Assembly (NCBI RefSeq): GCF_006716115.1
Contig: NZ_VFOO01000001.1
Location: 3,038,001 to 3,102,000 of the forward strand
Direction of reading: 5' to 3'
Length of the DNA: 64,000 nucleotides
Source: Subtercola boreus
Lineage (GTDB): Bacteria; Actinomycetota; Actinomycetes; Actinomycetales; Microbacteriaceae
Shown here: in pieces, positions 26,663-34,913 of the stretch
Position numbering within the stretch: position 1 is the stretch's first letter
How the letters are laid out: each line of letters opens with the position of its first letter
Position numbers and translations under genes: made by a program
Notes under the pieces: model-generated
What the model was told of the DNA's origin: nothing
The model's input: the letters and a program-made list of their open reading frames with translations, nothing else
Databases searched by the model: none

Positions 26663-28102
26663 CTAGTCTGCCCGGGAAACCTCGGCAGCGGAACGAGCCG
26701 CGCCCGGGAGCGCCGAGACGATGCGGTCGATTGCCGCGTCATCCAGTGCCGCGGACACGAACCAGGCTTCGAAGACCGACGGCGGGAGGGAGATTCCTGC
26801 GTCGAGCATGGCGTGGAAGAAGGGCGCATAGCGGAACGACTCCTGCGCCTGCACCTCGGCGTAGGTGCGCGGTCCGCCGCCAGCGAAGTCGCCGAACGCG
26901 AAGCTGAACAGGTTGCCGGCGCGCTGCACCGAGTGGGCGACGCCCTCGGCTGCGAGGGCATCGGAGACGGCGTTCGAGAGAGCGGATGCCGCGGAGTCGA
27001 GCTTCGCATAGACAGCATCGTCGGCGAGCCGCAGTGTGGCCAATCCCGCAGCGACCGCCACCGGATTGCCCGAGAGTGTTCCCGCCTGGTAGACCGGCCC
27101 GAGGGGGGCGAGGTAATCCATCACGTCGGCTCGCCCGCCGAGGGCGGCGAGCGGCATGCCACCGCCCACCACCTTGCCGAACGTGAAGAGGTCGGGCCGG
27201 TACGGCAGTTCGGCGCCGCGGTCGCGCGCGTCGGCCGCGTCTGCTCCGGATGCTCGACCGACGCCCGGGGCAGCAGACCCCGCCGCGCGAGGCGTCGATC
27301 CGCTGCCGGAGGTACCGCCCGAGACATCCAGCCCCCACCAGCCGGCCGGGCCGACCCGGAAGCCGGTCAGCACCTCGTCCACGATGAGCAGAGCGCCGTT
27401 CTCGTGCACGATGTCGGCGAGCGCGGCGTTGAAGCCCGGGTCGGGGGCGACGACGCCCATGTTCGCGGCTGCGGCCTCGGTGATGACGGCGGCGATGCGA
27501 CCCTCATTCGTGGCGAAGACCTCCCGTACGGCATCCAGATCGTTGTAGGGAAGCACCAGGGTCTGGGCGGCCGTCGCCGCGGTCACCCCAGCGGAGGCCG
27601 GCAGAGCGAGCGTCGCGAGCCCCGAACCCGCCTCGGCGAGCAGGGAGTCGGAGTGGCCGTGGTAGTGCCCGGCGAACTTGACGAGCAGGTCACGGCCGGT
27701 GAATCCGCGGGCCAGCCGGATGGCCGTCATCGTAGCTTCGGTACCGGTCGACACGAGCCGCACCTTCTCGACTGGAGAGAGGCCTGCCGCGGAGATCCGC
27801 GCCCTGATGGCCTCGGCGAGCTCGGTCTCGCCCGGGGTGGAGGCCCCGAACGAGAGGCCGCGGGCCGCGGCATCCTGAACCGCCTGCACCACCTCCGGGT
27901 GGGCGTGGCCGAGGATGGCGGGACCCCACGAGTTGACAAGGTCGACATATTCCACACCGTCAGCGTCGGTCACGTGCGGGCCCTTGGCCGAGACGAGGAA
28001 GCGCGGCGTGCCCCCTACCGAACGGAACGCGCGCACCGGCGAGTTGACCCCACCCGGGATGGAGATGCTTGCTCGGGCGAACAGAACGTCGGACTCGGAC
28101 AC
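26663..28102 (-). CDS. hemL: Glutamate-1-semialdehyde 2,1-aminomutase
   Basis: PLP enzyme converting glutamate-1-semialdehyde to 5-aminolevulinate, second step of the C5 pathway. 479 residues with [12 protein letters not shown] at the N-terminus, GHYHGHSD, and the PLP lysine in TFGKVVGGG (K310). An insertion of about 42 residues (Gly/Ser/Ala/Asp-rich, encoded near 27200-27325) separates WGLD from [10 protein letters not shown], directly before the active-site lysine loop, and is absent from standard HemL. GTG 28102 was chosen for GAAAGG at 6-nt spacing; GTG 28138, overlapping the hemB stop as GTGA, is the alternative. Downstream of hemB in the same operon. Confidence 0.93.
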   Translation of the reverse strand: MSESDVLFARASISIPGGVNSPVRAFRSVGGTPRFLVSAKGPHVTDADGVEYVDLVNSWGPAILGHAHPEVVQAVQDAAARGLSFGASTPGETELAEAIRARISAAGLSPVEKVRLVSTGTEATMTAIRLARGFTGRDLLVKFAGHYHGHSDSLLAEAGSGLATLALPASAGVTAATAAQTLVLPYNDLDAVREVFATNEGRIAAVITEAAAANMGVVAPDPGFNAALADIVHENGALLIVDEVLTGFRVGPAGWWGLDVSGGTSGSGSTPRAAGSAAPGVGRASGADAADARDRGAELPYRPDLFTFGKVVGGGMPLAALGGRADVMDYLAPLGPVYQAGTLSGNPVAVAAGLATLRLADDAVYAKLDSAASALSNAVSDALAAEGVAHSVQRAGNLFSFAFGDFAGGGPRTYAEVQAQESFRYAPFFHAMLDAGISLPPSVFEAWFVSAALDDAAIDRIVSALPGAARSAAEVSRAD

Positions 28103-28134
28103 GGAGGGCCTTTCGAAAACGGTTGGGGAATATG

Positions 28135-29136
28135 TCACTGGTCGCGGAGCGTCTGGGCGATCTCGGGTGCGTAGTAGGTGAGAACGGCGTCGGCACCGGC
28201 CCGGCGGATGCCCGTGACCGACTCGAAGATCGCCCGTTCACGGTCGATCCAGCCGTTCGCTGCCGCGGCCTCGATCATCGAGTACTCACCCGACACCTGG
28301 TAGGCCCACACCGGCACCGTGGACACAGCTGCCACGTCGGCGAGCACGTCGAGGTAACTCATGGCAGGTTTGACCATCACGATGTCGGCACCCTGCTCGA
28401 GGTCGAGGAGCGTCTCGCGGAGGCCTTCGCGGCGGTTCGCCGGATCCTGCTGGTAGGTCTTGCGGTCACCCTTCAGCGTCGAGCCGACGGCTTCCCGGAA
28501 CGGCCCGTAGAACGCCGAGGCGTACTTGGCCGAGTAGGCCAGGATCGCGGTGTTCTGGAAGCCCCGCGCATCGAGCTCATCGCGCACAGCAGCGACCTGG
28601 CCATCCATCATGCCGGAGAGACCGACGAGCTCAGAACCGCTCTCGGCCTGCGCCACGGCCATGTCGCGGTAGCGCAGCAGGGTGGCGTCATTGTCGACGC
28701 GCCCCTCGGAGTCGAGCACGCCGCAGTGCCCGTGGTCGGTGAACTCATCGAGGCAGAGGTCGGTCTGCACCACGAGCGCATCGCCGACCTCCGCCGCCAC
28801 GACGCGCGTCGCCTGGTTCAGGATGCCGTCGGGGTCTGTCGCCCCCGACCCGATCGCGTCCTTCGCATCGGGAACACCGAACAGCATCACGCCGCCGAGC
28901 CCGAGGTCGGCCGCTTCGTTGACGATCGCGCGCACGCTCTCGGTGGTGTGCTGCACGATGCCGGGCATCGAGCTGAGCGGCCTGGGCTCGGTTCCCTCCC
29001 GCACGAACAGGGGAAGGATGAGGTCGGCGGCGTGCAGGCGCGTCTCGGCGACGAGGCGGCGCATTGCCGGCGTGGCGCGGAGACGGCGGGGACGCACGGT
29101 CAGATCGGCGCGGGCGCCGTCCCGGGGGGAGTTCAT
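28135..29136 (-). CDS. hemB: Delta-aminolevulinic acid dehydratase (porphobilinogen synthase)
   Basis: Condenses two 5-aminolevulinate molecules to porphobilinogen. 333 residues, the usual length. Signatures visible: [10 protein letters not shown] near the N-terminus, [13 protein letters not shown] in the metal-site region, the first active-site lysine in [14 protein letters not shown] (K204), and [11 protein letters not shown] holding the Schiff-base lysine. Start ATG 29136 is preceded by TAGGCT at 6-nt spacing. hemL follows immediately. Confidence 0.96.
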   Translation of the reverse strand: MNSPRDGARADLTVRPRRLRATPAMRRLVAETRLHAADLILPLFVREGTEPRPLSSMPGIVQHTTESVRAIVNEAADLGLGGVMLFGVPDAKDAIGSGATDPDGILNQATRVVAAEVGDALVVQTDLCLDEFTDHGHCGVLDSEGRVDNDATLLRYRDMAVAQAESGSELVGLSGMMDGQVAAVRDELDARGFQNTAILAYSAKYASAFYGPFREAVGSTLKGDRKTYQQDPANRREGLRETLLDLEQGADIVMVKPAMSYLDVLADVAAVSTVPVWAYQVSGEYSMIEAAAANGWIDRERAIFESVTGIRRAGADAVLTYYAPEIAQTLRDQ

Positions 29137-29142
29137 GCCTCA

Positions 29143-29148
29143 AGCCTA
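29143..29148 (-). promoter_or_regulatory. -10 box giving a leaderless start for hemB
   Basis: TAGGCT, TGAGGC, then ATG on the minus strand. The hexamer matches that at 6644 and the spacer matches that at 20474. It would drive hemB-hemL separately from the hemQ-H-C-D group. Confidence 0.55.
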
Positions 29149-29337
29149 CGCTCCGCGGCTGGGCGCAGGATGCCCGGTGCGGGGTGTCGGCGCAAGGGGA
29201 GGCGCGGCGCGGCCGGGGCTGGCAGAGTCGCAGCAGCGAGGTCGGGGCGGAGCCCGGGCCCCGCGATCATCCAGAGCCGCAGGAATCGGCCCCGCGGCCG
29301 ACCGCAGCTGACAGCCTCACCCGAAGGAGTGCACACC

Positions 29338-29769
29338 GTGCCCGTTGCCGCCATCGATTTCGCCCACCTCCGCCTGACCGTCACCGACATCGCCCGGTCG
29401 CGCGCCTTCTACGACGCGGTGTTCGGCTTCGACGTGCTGGTCGAGGCGCCCCCTGCCGATGCGGATGCGGAGACCAAGGAGAAGCTGGCCTTCGTGTTCG
29501 GCGGGGTGATCTACCAGTTCGGCGGGGGTGTGCTGGGTCTCCGTCCGGTCGCGCCGGCCCACGACGTCTACGACGAGGACCGTGTCGGGCTCGACCACCT
29601 CAGCTTCGCCGTGGCAGAACGAAGCGATCTCGACGACGCCGTCGAACTGCTCGACGGTCTCGGTGTGAAGCACGAGGGTGTGAAGGACATCGGGTCGGGG
29701 TTCATCCTCGAGTTCCGCGACCCCGACAACATCGCGCTGGAGCTGACGGCGCCGAAGCCTGCCGCCTGA
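29338..29769 (+). CDS. VOC superfamily (glyoxalase/bleomycin-resistance-like) protein
   Basis: 143 residues with the two beta-alpha-beta-beta-beta halves of the vicinal-oxygen-chelate fold: DFAHLRLTVTDIARSRAFYD at the start, GLDHLSFAV midway and FRDPDNIALEL at the end, supplying the likely metal-binding His and Glu. The substrate is unknown; many such proteins act on small thiol or aromatic compounds. GTG 29338 follows AAGGAG at 8-nt spacing. It is inserted, on the opposite strand, between hemB and hemD and meets hemD tail to tail. Confidence 0.85.
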   Translation: MPVAAIDFAHLRLTVTDIARSRAFYDAVFGFDVLVEAPPADADAETKEKLAFVFGGVIYQFGGGVLGLRPVAPAHDVYDEDRVGLDHLSFAVAERSDLDDAVELLDGLGVKHEGVKDIGSGFILEFRDPDNIALELTAPKPAA

Positions 29770-29819
29770 CACCCGACGCGCGTCAGCGCAGGGTGGCTCA
29801 GCGCGCGGACGGCGGCGCG

Positions 29820-30602
29820 TCAGCGCAGGGCGGCCGCGGCCTCGATCAGCGTCTCGATGAGCGACTCGGCCGAGCGTTCCGCCGCGACGAGGTCGACGCG
29901 GAGGCCGTAGCTGCGGGCATCCTGCGCCGTTACCGGGCCGATGCAGGCGACGATCGTCGTCTCTGGAATCGGCCCGAGTTGCAACTGCACCTGCTCGGCG
30001 ACGCTCCCGGAGGTGACGAGGATGGCGCGGATGAAGCCCGCCATCACCTCTTCGCGGATGTTCGGATCGACGGCGACGCCGATCGTGCGGTAGGCGACCA
30101 CCGACTCCACCGAGTGCCCGCGCTTGATGAGCCCCTCGGTGAGCACCGGCTTCGCGATCTCGCTCCGAAGGGTGAGGATGCGGAGCGAAGCGCCGGCCTC
30201 CTCGAACTGTTTCATCTCGCTGAGCAGGCCTTTTGCCGAGTTGTCCTCGAGCGGAACGAGGTCGACGCGGTAGCCGGCCGAGGTGAGCGCGGCGGCAGTG
30301 GTCTCACCGACGGCCGCGATGCGGGTCGACGTGGGCACGAGCGCCTGGTGCGCCGAAAGCACGTCGACCGTGGTCGCACTGGTGACTGTCAGCCAGTCGA
30401 AGGCACCGGAGGCGAGGCGTTGCAGGGCGCTCTCGAGTGCTGCCGAGTCCTCGGTGGGCGCGAAGTTGATGAGTGGAGCGACAACGGGAACGGCGCCGAC
30501 GGCCCGCAGGTCGGAGGCGACGCCGTGGCCCCAGGGCCCGCCGCGGGGAACGAGGATGCGCCAGCCGGCGAGCGGTTTCGGTGCCGAAGAGTGGGACGTC
30601 AT
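29820..30602 (-). CDS. hemD: Uroporphyrinogen-III synthase
   Basis: Cyclises hydroxymethylbilane to uroporphyrinogen III with D-ring inversion. 260 residues with weak family-wide conservation but typical features: WRILVPRGGPWG at the start, DWLTVTSATTVDVL, VAVGETTAAAL and ILVTSGSVAEQ, plus the IGPVTAQDARSYGL region near the end. The ATG overlaps the hemC stop as ATGA, so the order hemC-hemD is coupled. The last codons are partly duplicated downstream: a near-identical 19-bp repeat lies at 29778-29796 and 29815-29833. Confidence 0.9.
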   Translation of the reverse strand: MTSHSSAPKPLAGWRILVPRGGPWGHGVASDLRAVGAVPVVAPLINFAPTEDSAALESALQRLASGAFDWLTVTSATTVDVLSAHQALVPTSTRIAAVGETTAAALTSAGYRVDLVPLEDNSAKGLLSEMKQFEEAGASLRILTLRSEIAKPVLTEGLIKRGHSVESVVAYRTIGVAVDPNIREEVMAGFIRAILVTSGSVAEQVQLQLGPIPETTIVACIGPVTAQDARSYGLRVDLVAAERSAESLIETLIEAAAALR

Positions 30603-31567
30603 CGGATGCTCGACCCCAGCTGCGCGAGTTCGCCGGCGCCATCGCCCAGGAGTTGAGTGGCGATGGCAGAACCGAGCCCGACAGCGGCGGCCTCGTCGGC
30701 GGCGAGCGCCGAGCCGGCACCAGCACCAGCACCACCACCACCCAGCGTCACCGACCGCGTGCTGCCGAGCTCCGCAGAACCATCCGCGCTGTAGACCACG
30801 GCGGTGAGGGTGAGGGTGTCACCGTCGAGCGTCGAGGAGGCACCGATGGGCGCGCTGCAACCCGCCTCGAGTGCGGCGAGCACCGACCGTTCCGCCACAA
30901 TGCGGACGCGGGTGCGTTCGTCCTGGATCTGCGTCAATTCGGGAATGCTGTCCTCCTCGCGTGCTTCGATCGCCAGCGCCCCCTGCCCGGGCGCGGTGGG
31001 CCAGACGGAGAGATCGAAGAATTCGGAGACAGCATCAAGTCGTCCCAGACGAGTGAGACCTGCGGCAGCGAGCACCACAGCGTCCAATTCCCCGCTCGAC
31101 ACCTTTGCCAGCCTGGTGTCGACATTACCTCTAATGTCCACCACCGTCGCATCCGGTCTCAGGCTGAGGAGCTGGGCGACACGGCGGGGAGAGCCCGTGC
31201 CGATACGCGCACCCTCGGGGAGGGCATCCAGAGTCAGCCCGTCGCGGGAGCAGAGAGCATCGCGGGGGTCTTCGCGGAGAGGCACCGCACCCAACACGAG
31301 ACCCGGGTACGGAGCGGTCGGCAGGTCTTTCAGCGAGTGCACGACCAGGTCGCAATCACCGGCTGTGAGGGAGGCCCGGAGGGCACTCGCGAACACCCCT
31401 GTGCCGCCGATGCTGGCGAGCGACGCCCGCGAGGTGTCGCCCTCGGTGGTCACGACCGTGATGGTGACCTCGACCCCCGTGAGTCGTCGGAGTTCGTCGG
31501 CGATCATCCCGGTCTGGGCCAACGCGAGCGCGCTCCCCCGGGTGGCGATTCTGAGCGTTCGCGTCAT
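30599..31567 (-). CDS. hemC: Hydroxymethylbilane synthase (porphobilinogen deaminase)
   Basis: Polymerises four porphobilinogen units on a dipyrromethane cofactor. 322 residues. Recognised by LRIATRGSALALAQT, VVHSLKDLPT, GTGSPRRVAQL and the cofactor-binding cysteine in EAGCSAPIG (C237). A short Gly/Ala-rich insertion (GGGGAGAGAGS) lies near residue 290 in the C-terminal domain. Start ATG 31567. It lies 47 bp after hemH in a same-strand haem operon. Confidence 0.96.
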   Translation of the reverse strand: MTRTLRIATRGSALALAQTGMIADELRRLTGVEVTITVVTTEGDTSRASLASIGGTGVFASALRASLTAGDCDLVVHSLKDLPTAPYPGLVLGAVPLREDPRDALCSRDGLTLDALPEGARIGTGSPRRVAQLLSLRPDATVVDIRGNVDTRLAKVSSGELDAVVLAAAGLTRLGRLDAVSEFFDLSVWPTAPGQGALAIEAREEDSIPELTQIQDERTRVRIVAERSVLAALEAGCSAPIGASSTLDGDTLTLTAVVYSADGSAELGSTRSVTLGGGGAGAGAGSALAADEAAAVGLGSAIATQLLGDGAGELAQLGSSIR

Positions 31568-31614
31568 GTGGACCTACCGATCATCGTGCCGCACCACTCA
31601 TAGAACAGGTCCGG

Positions 31615-32877
31615 TCACGGGGCCAGCCCGGCGAGCGCGGGCTTGAAGCCGAGGCGCACGTTCTCACAGCAGCCCGAGCGACAGACGTCGTACCAGGGCC
31701 CGAGGGGGGTCAACGAAGGCCGGTCGGCGGTCGGCACACCGTTCACCCGTTCGAGCACGAGGTCGATGAGCCCGCTGACGTACTGCTGGTGTACTCCCGG
31801 CGTCGGCACGCGAACACTGTACAACGCATTCTCGTTCGCCGTGTCGGTCGCCTCCTTGTCGAGGTCCCACTTCACTTCCATGTGGTCGCTCACGAAGCCG
31901 AGCGGCACGATCACGACGGCGCGGATGCCACGGGCCGGCAGCTCGCCGATCGCATCGTTGATGTCGGGGTCGAGCCACGGCTGGGTGGGCGGGCCACTCC
32001 GGCTCTGGAACACCAGCTGCCACTGCGGCAGGGATGACCGGCCGACGCCGACCGCCTCCATGACCACCTCGGCCACCGCCAGGTGCTGCGCCTGGTAGGC
32101 ACCGCCCGGGCCGAAGCCGCGTTCGGGCGGGCCGGAGCGGTCGGCATCCGTCGACGGGATGGAGTGCGTCGAGAACAGCACCTCGACCTCGGTGCCCAGG
32201 TCGATGCCGGGCAGGGCTGCCTCGATCTCGTCGAAGACCGCCGAGACGCCGTCGATGAACGGGGCGACGAAGCCGGGGTGGTCGAAGAACTGGCGCACCT
32301 TGTCGATCTGCAGGGTGCCCTCGAGCCCGGTCTCGGTGAGCGCCTTCGCGTAGTCCTCACGGTACTGGCGGCAGCTGGAGTACGAGCTGTAGGCGCTCGT
32401 TCCGATGGCGATGAGCTTGGTGAAGCCGCGCTCGTTCGCCTCGCGGAGAGCCTCCGGCAGGTAGGGAGCCCAGTTGCGGTTGCCCCAGAGCACGGGCAGA
32501 TCGATTCCGCGGCGGGCCAGTTCGGCCTCGAGGGCCGCCTTCAGCTCGCGGTTCTGCTCGTTGATCGGGCTGATGCCGCCGAAGGCGCGGTAGTGGTGGG
32601 CGACCTCCTCGAGGCGCTCATCCGGGATGCCGCGACCGCGTGTGACGTTGCGGAGGAACGGGATCACATCGTCCTGGCCCTCGGGCCCACCGAACGAGGC
32701 GAGCAGGATCGCGTCGTACGCGACGGCCTCCTCGACGTGTTCGGCTCCGGATGCCGCGGCGGAGGTCGCCGCGCGAACGATGACGCCCTCGGGGAAGGCG
32801 TTCGCATCCGCGGCGGGAGCGGTGTCGGTGGCGGGACCGACCGGCGCAGGACGGTCGACGGCTGCTGCATCACTCAC
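31615..32877 (-). CDS. hemH: Coproporphyrin III ferrochelatase
   Basis: Inserts Fe2+ into coproporphyrin III to make coprohaem in the Gram-positive pathway (also called CpfC). 420 residues, including a 60-residue Ala-rich N-terminal extension. LLASFGGPEG, FGGISPINEQNR, IGTSAYSSYSSCRQY and FSTHSIP (active-site His) are family signatures; CRSGCCENVR at the C-terminus may bind a [2Fe-2S] cluster, as in many actinobacterial enzymes. GTG 32877 overlaps the hemQ stop as GTGA. The pairing with hemQ argues for coproporphyrin rather than protoporphyrin as substrate. Confidence 0.93.
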   Translation of the reverse strand: MSDAAAVDRPAPVGPATDTAPAADANAFPEGVIVRAATSAAASGAEHVEEAVAYDAILLASFGGPEGQDDVIPFLRNVTRGRGIPDERLEEVAHHYRAFGGISPINEQNRELKAALEAELARRGIDLPVLWGNRNWAPYLPEALREANERGFTKLIAIGTSAYSSYSSCRQYREDYAKALTETGLEGTLQIDKVRQFFDHPGFVAPFIDGVSAVFDEIEAALPGIDLGTEVEVLFSTHSIPSTDADRSGPPERGFGPGGAYQAQHLAVAEVVMEAVGVGRSSLPQWQLVFQSRSGPPTQPWLDPDINDAIGELPARGIRAVVIVPLGFVSDHMEVKWDLDKEATDTANENALYSVRVPTPGVHQQYVSGLIDLVLERVNGVPTADRPSLTPLGPWYDVCRSGCCENVRLGFKPALAGLAP

Positions 32878-33602
32878 TGGAGTACCTCCACGATCTCGGC
32901 GGTGCCGATGCGGCGCCCGGTGTAGAACGGAACCTCTTCGCGAACGTGCCGGCGGGCATCCGTCTGCCTGAGGTCCCTCATCATGTCGACGAGGTTCAGC
33001 AGCTCGTCGTCTTCGAGCGCGAGGATCCACTCGTAGTCGCCGAGCGCGAAGCTCGCGACGGTGTTGGCCAGCGTCGTGCGGAACGCTGCGCCCTTCATGC
33101 CGTGGTCGCGGAGCATGGCGCTCCGCTCCTCCTCCGGCAGCAGATACCACTCGTACGACCGCACGAAGGGGTAGACCGTCACCCAGCCCTGCGGCGGCTT
33201 GCCGAGCATGAACGACGGCATGTGGCGCTTGTTGAACTCGGCGTCGCGGTGCACACCCATGGCATTCCACACCGGCAGCAGGCTCTTCAGCAGCGTCGTG
33301 CGACGGAGCTGCCGGAGGGCCCACTGGAGGGTCTCGGGAGTCTCGCCGTGGATCCAGACCATCAGGTCGGCGTCGGCGCGGAGCCCCGAGACGTCGTAGA
33401 AGCCGCGCACGGTGACGTCTTCACCCTCGATGCTCAGCACCGCGTCATCCAACTCTTCGACGACAGACGGCACGTCATACCCGTCGATCTCGAACGGCGC
33501 GTCGGGGTTGCGACGGAACACCGCCCACAGGGCGTACGCGGTGACCAGTTCACCCATCGGCTCGGATGTCGACGGAATGGTGCTGGGGGCAGGGTCTGTC
33601 AT
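32874..33602 (-). CDS. hemQ: Coprohaem decarboxylase HemQ (ChdC)
   Basis: Oxidatively decarboxylates coprohaem III to haem b, the last step of the coproporphyrin-dependent pathway. 242 residues of the chlorite-dismutase-like fold: YALWAVFRR at the start, WIHGETPETLQ, FNKRHMPSFMLG, then YPFVRSYEWYLLPEEER with the conserved Tyr residues, and MLRDHG. ATG 33602 follows AGAGAGAAG. Overlap with hemH suggests coupled synthesis of the last two enzymes. Confidence 0.94.
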   Translation of the reverse strand: MTDPAPSTIPSTSEPMGELVTAYALWAVFRRNPDAPFEIDGYDVPSVVEELDDAVLSIEGEDVTVRGFYDVSGLRADADLMVWIHGETPETLQWALRQLRRTTLLKSLLPVWNAMGVHRDAEFNKRHMPSFMLGKPPQGWVTVYPFVRSYEWYLLPEEERSAMLRDHGMKGAAFRTTLANTVASFALGDYEWILALEDDELLNLVDMMRDLRQTDARRHVREEVPFYTGRRIGTAEIVEVLQ

Positions 33603-33709
33603 GGTCTTCTCTCTGGAGCGGCCGCGACCCCCCGCGCCCGATGCTGGTGGTAACCCCCGCTGTGTGTCTGTGCTGGGCTGTGTGGTGTTCGGAGCTGGTG
33701 GCGCTCCGG

Positions 33710-34069
33710 TCAGCGGCGGGTGGCCGAGCGCACGCCGAAGAAGATGCCGGTGCCGACGAGCGCTGCGACTCCCGCGATGCCTGCCACCAGGGCGGCGGGG
33801 TTCTCCTCACGGAGAGCCAGCACCTTCGCCTTCAGCTGCGCCGTCTCGTACTTCGCGCGCTTCGGGATGTTCAGCTTGAACTCGATCGCGTCGAGCGTCT
33901 GCGCGAGGCTGTCGCGGTTCTTCACGACGTCGCTCTTGATCTGCTCGTGCGAGCGGGTGTCCTTCGGCTTGTCGGGTTTTGGCGGCTGGTTCTTCTTCAG
34001 CCCGGCGGCAGCGGCCTTCGACGCCGCACCCGTCCGCGATCCGGCAGTCAGCGCCTTCTTGTCACTCAT
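33710..34069 (-). CDS. DUF3618-type small membrane protein
   Basis: 119 residues. Lys/Ala-rich N-terminus, then the DUF3618-like stretch RSHEQIKSDVVKNRDSLAQTLDAIEFKLN and one membrane segment near the C-terminus (ALVAGIAGVAALVGTGIFFGV). The ATG at 34069 overlaps the end of the holin-like gene by 8 bp. It is the third gene of a trio (YtxH-like, holin-like, DUF3618) that probably acts on the envelope; biochemical role unknown. Its place inside the haem cluster may reflect shared transcription with hemG rather than function. Confidence 0.75.
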   Translation of the reverse strand: MSDKKALTAGSRTGAASKAAAAGLKKNQPPKPDKPKDTRSHEQIKSDVVKNRDSLAQTLDAIEFKLNIPKRAKYETAQLKAKVLALREENPAALVAGIAGVAALVGTGIFFGVRSATRR

Positions 34070-34496
34070 GGGTCTCACCCAGTCCCTTCACGGCGTTGAC
34101 GTCTTTCTTGAGGCTGGTGATCGAATCCTCGGGCACAGGAGGCACGCCCTTCTTGATCTGCGCGAGGCCGATCAGCGCCAGGATGATCGCGACGACGAGC
34201 AGCGCACCCGCCACGATCAGCGCCGAGAGCCAGGCGGGAAGCGCGGTCGCGATGCCGAGCACCGCTGCCGCCACCAGCACGGAGAAGACGAAGAAAAGCA
34301 GGAACAGCGCCGCAGCGATGAGCCCCGCTCCGATGCCGAGCTTCGAGACCTTGCTGATGACCTCGGACTTCAGCAGGGTCAGCTCGTCTTTGACCAGCGT
34401 GGTGAGCAGGCTGGGCAGAGCGCTCACCAGTTCGGCGAGGGACTGCTTCGTCTTCGGGTTGCGGGGGTTCGTGTACGACGCGCCGGGATCAGCCAC
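34062..34496 (-). CDS. Phage-holin-family (Actinobacterial holin III/DUF1469-like) membrane protein
   Basis: 144 residues: SLAELVSALPSLLTTLVKDELTLLKSEV is the amphipathic start typical of this family, followed by two strongly hydrophobic helices (AGLIAAALFLLFFVFSVLVA and LSALIVAGALLVVAIILALIG). Despite the family name these are usually chromosomal envelope proteins and no prophage genes are nearby. GTG 34496 follows GGAG. Part of the coupled trio between hemG and hemQ. Confidence 0.8.
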   Translation of the reverse strand: MADPGASYTNPRNPKTKQSLAELVSALPSLLTTLVKDELTLLKSEVISKVSKLGIGAGLIAAALFLLFFVFSVLVAAAVLGIATALPAWLSALIVAGALLVVAIILALIGLAQIKKGVPPVPEDSITSLKKDVNAVKGLGETHE

Positions 34497-34508
34497 AGTG
34501 AACTCCGA

Positions 34509-34868
34509 CTACTCGACGAAACCGGTCAACGGGGGAACGACGGAACCCGATCCGGTGCTCGTTCCCGCGCCACCCGCGCGGGCACCGGGGGTGCTGCAGG
34601 CGGAGTTCTTCTGGGCGCTGGCAGAGGACTTGTCGAGGCGGAGCACAGCTCCGAGACCCTTGCGCACGCCATCGGCGATCCTGCCCGAAGCGGCATCCAG
34701 TCGCTGGTTGGCGAAACCCTGCACCTGGCTGACACCGGCCTGCACGGGCTGGGACTGCCAGACCTTGTCTGCGCCCGCCTTGATCTGCTCGTACCGCTGG
34801 CGACCTGCCCGGGAGCCCAGCACATAGCCTGCACCGATGCCGACCACGAAAAGTAGCTTTCCGCGCAT
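34509..34868 (-). CDS. YtxH-like small membrane protein
   Basis: 119 residues. One N-terminal membrane segment with GIGAGYVLGSRAGRQRYEQI is the typical YtxH-like opening; the remainder is a helical and then Ser/Gly-rich tail. ATG 34868 follows GGAG at 6-nt spacing. It starts 45 bp after the hemG stop, with a possible -10 (TACGAT) in that gap. General stress or envelope roles are proposed for the family; none is shown here. Confidence 0.75.
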   Translation of the reverse strand: MRGKLLFVVGIGAGYVLGSRAGRQRYEQIKAGADKVWQSQPVQAGVSQVQGFANQRLDAASGRIADGVRKGLGAVLRLDKSSASAQKNSACSTPGARAGGAGTSTGSGSVVPPLTGFVE

Positions 34869-34913
34869 GATTACTCCGATCAGTCGTGAATTGCCTGTTG
34901 GTAAATCGTAGCC

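Noticed and set aside
34062-34496. Prophage remnant suggested by the holin-family protein
   Set aside because: No other phage gene is present and this family is common as a chromosomal envelope protein.
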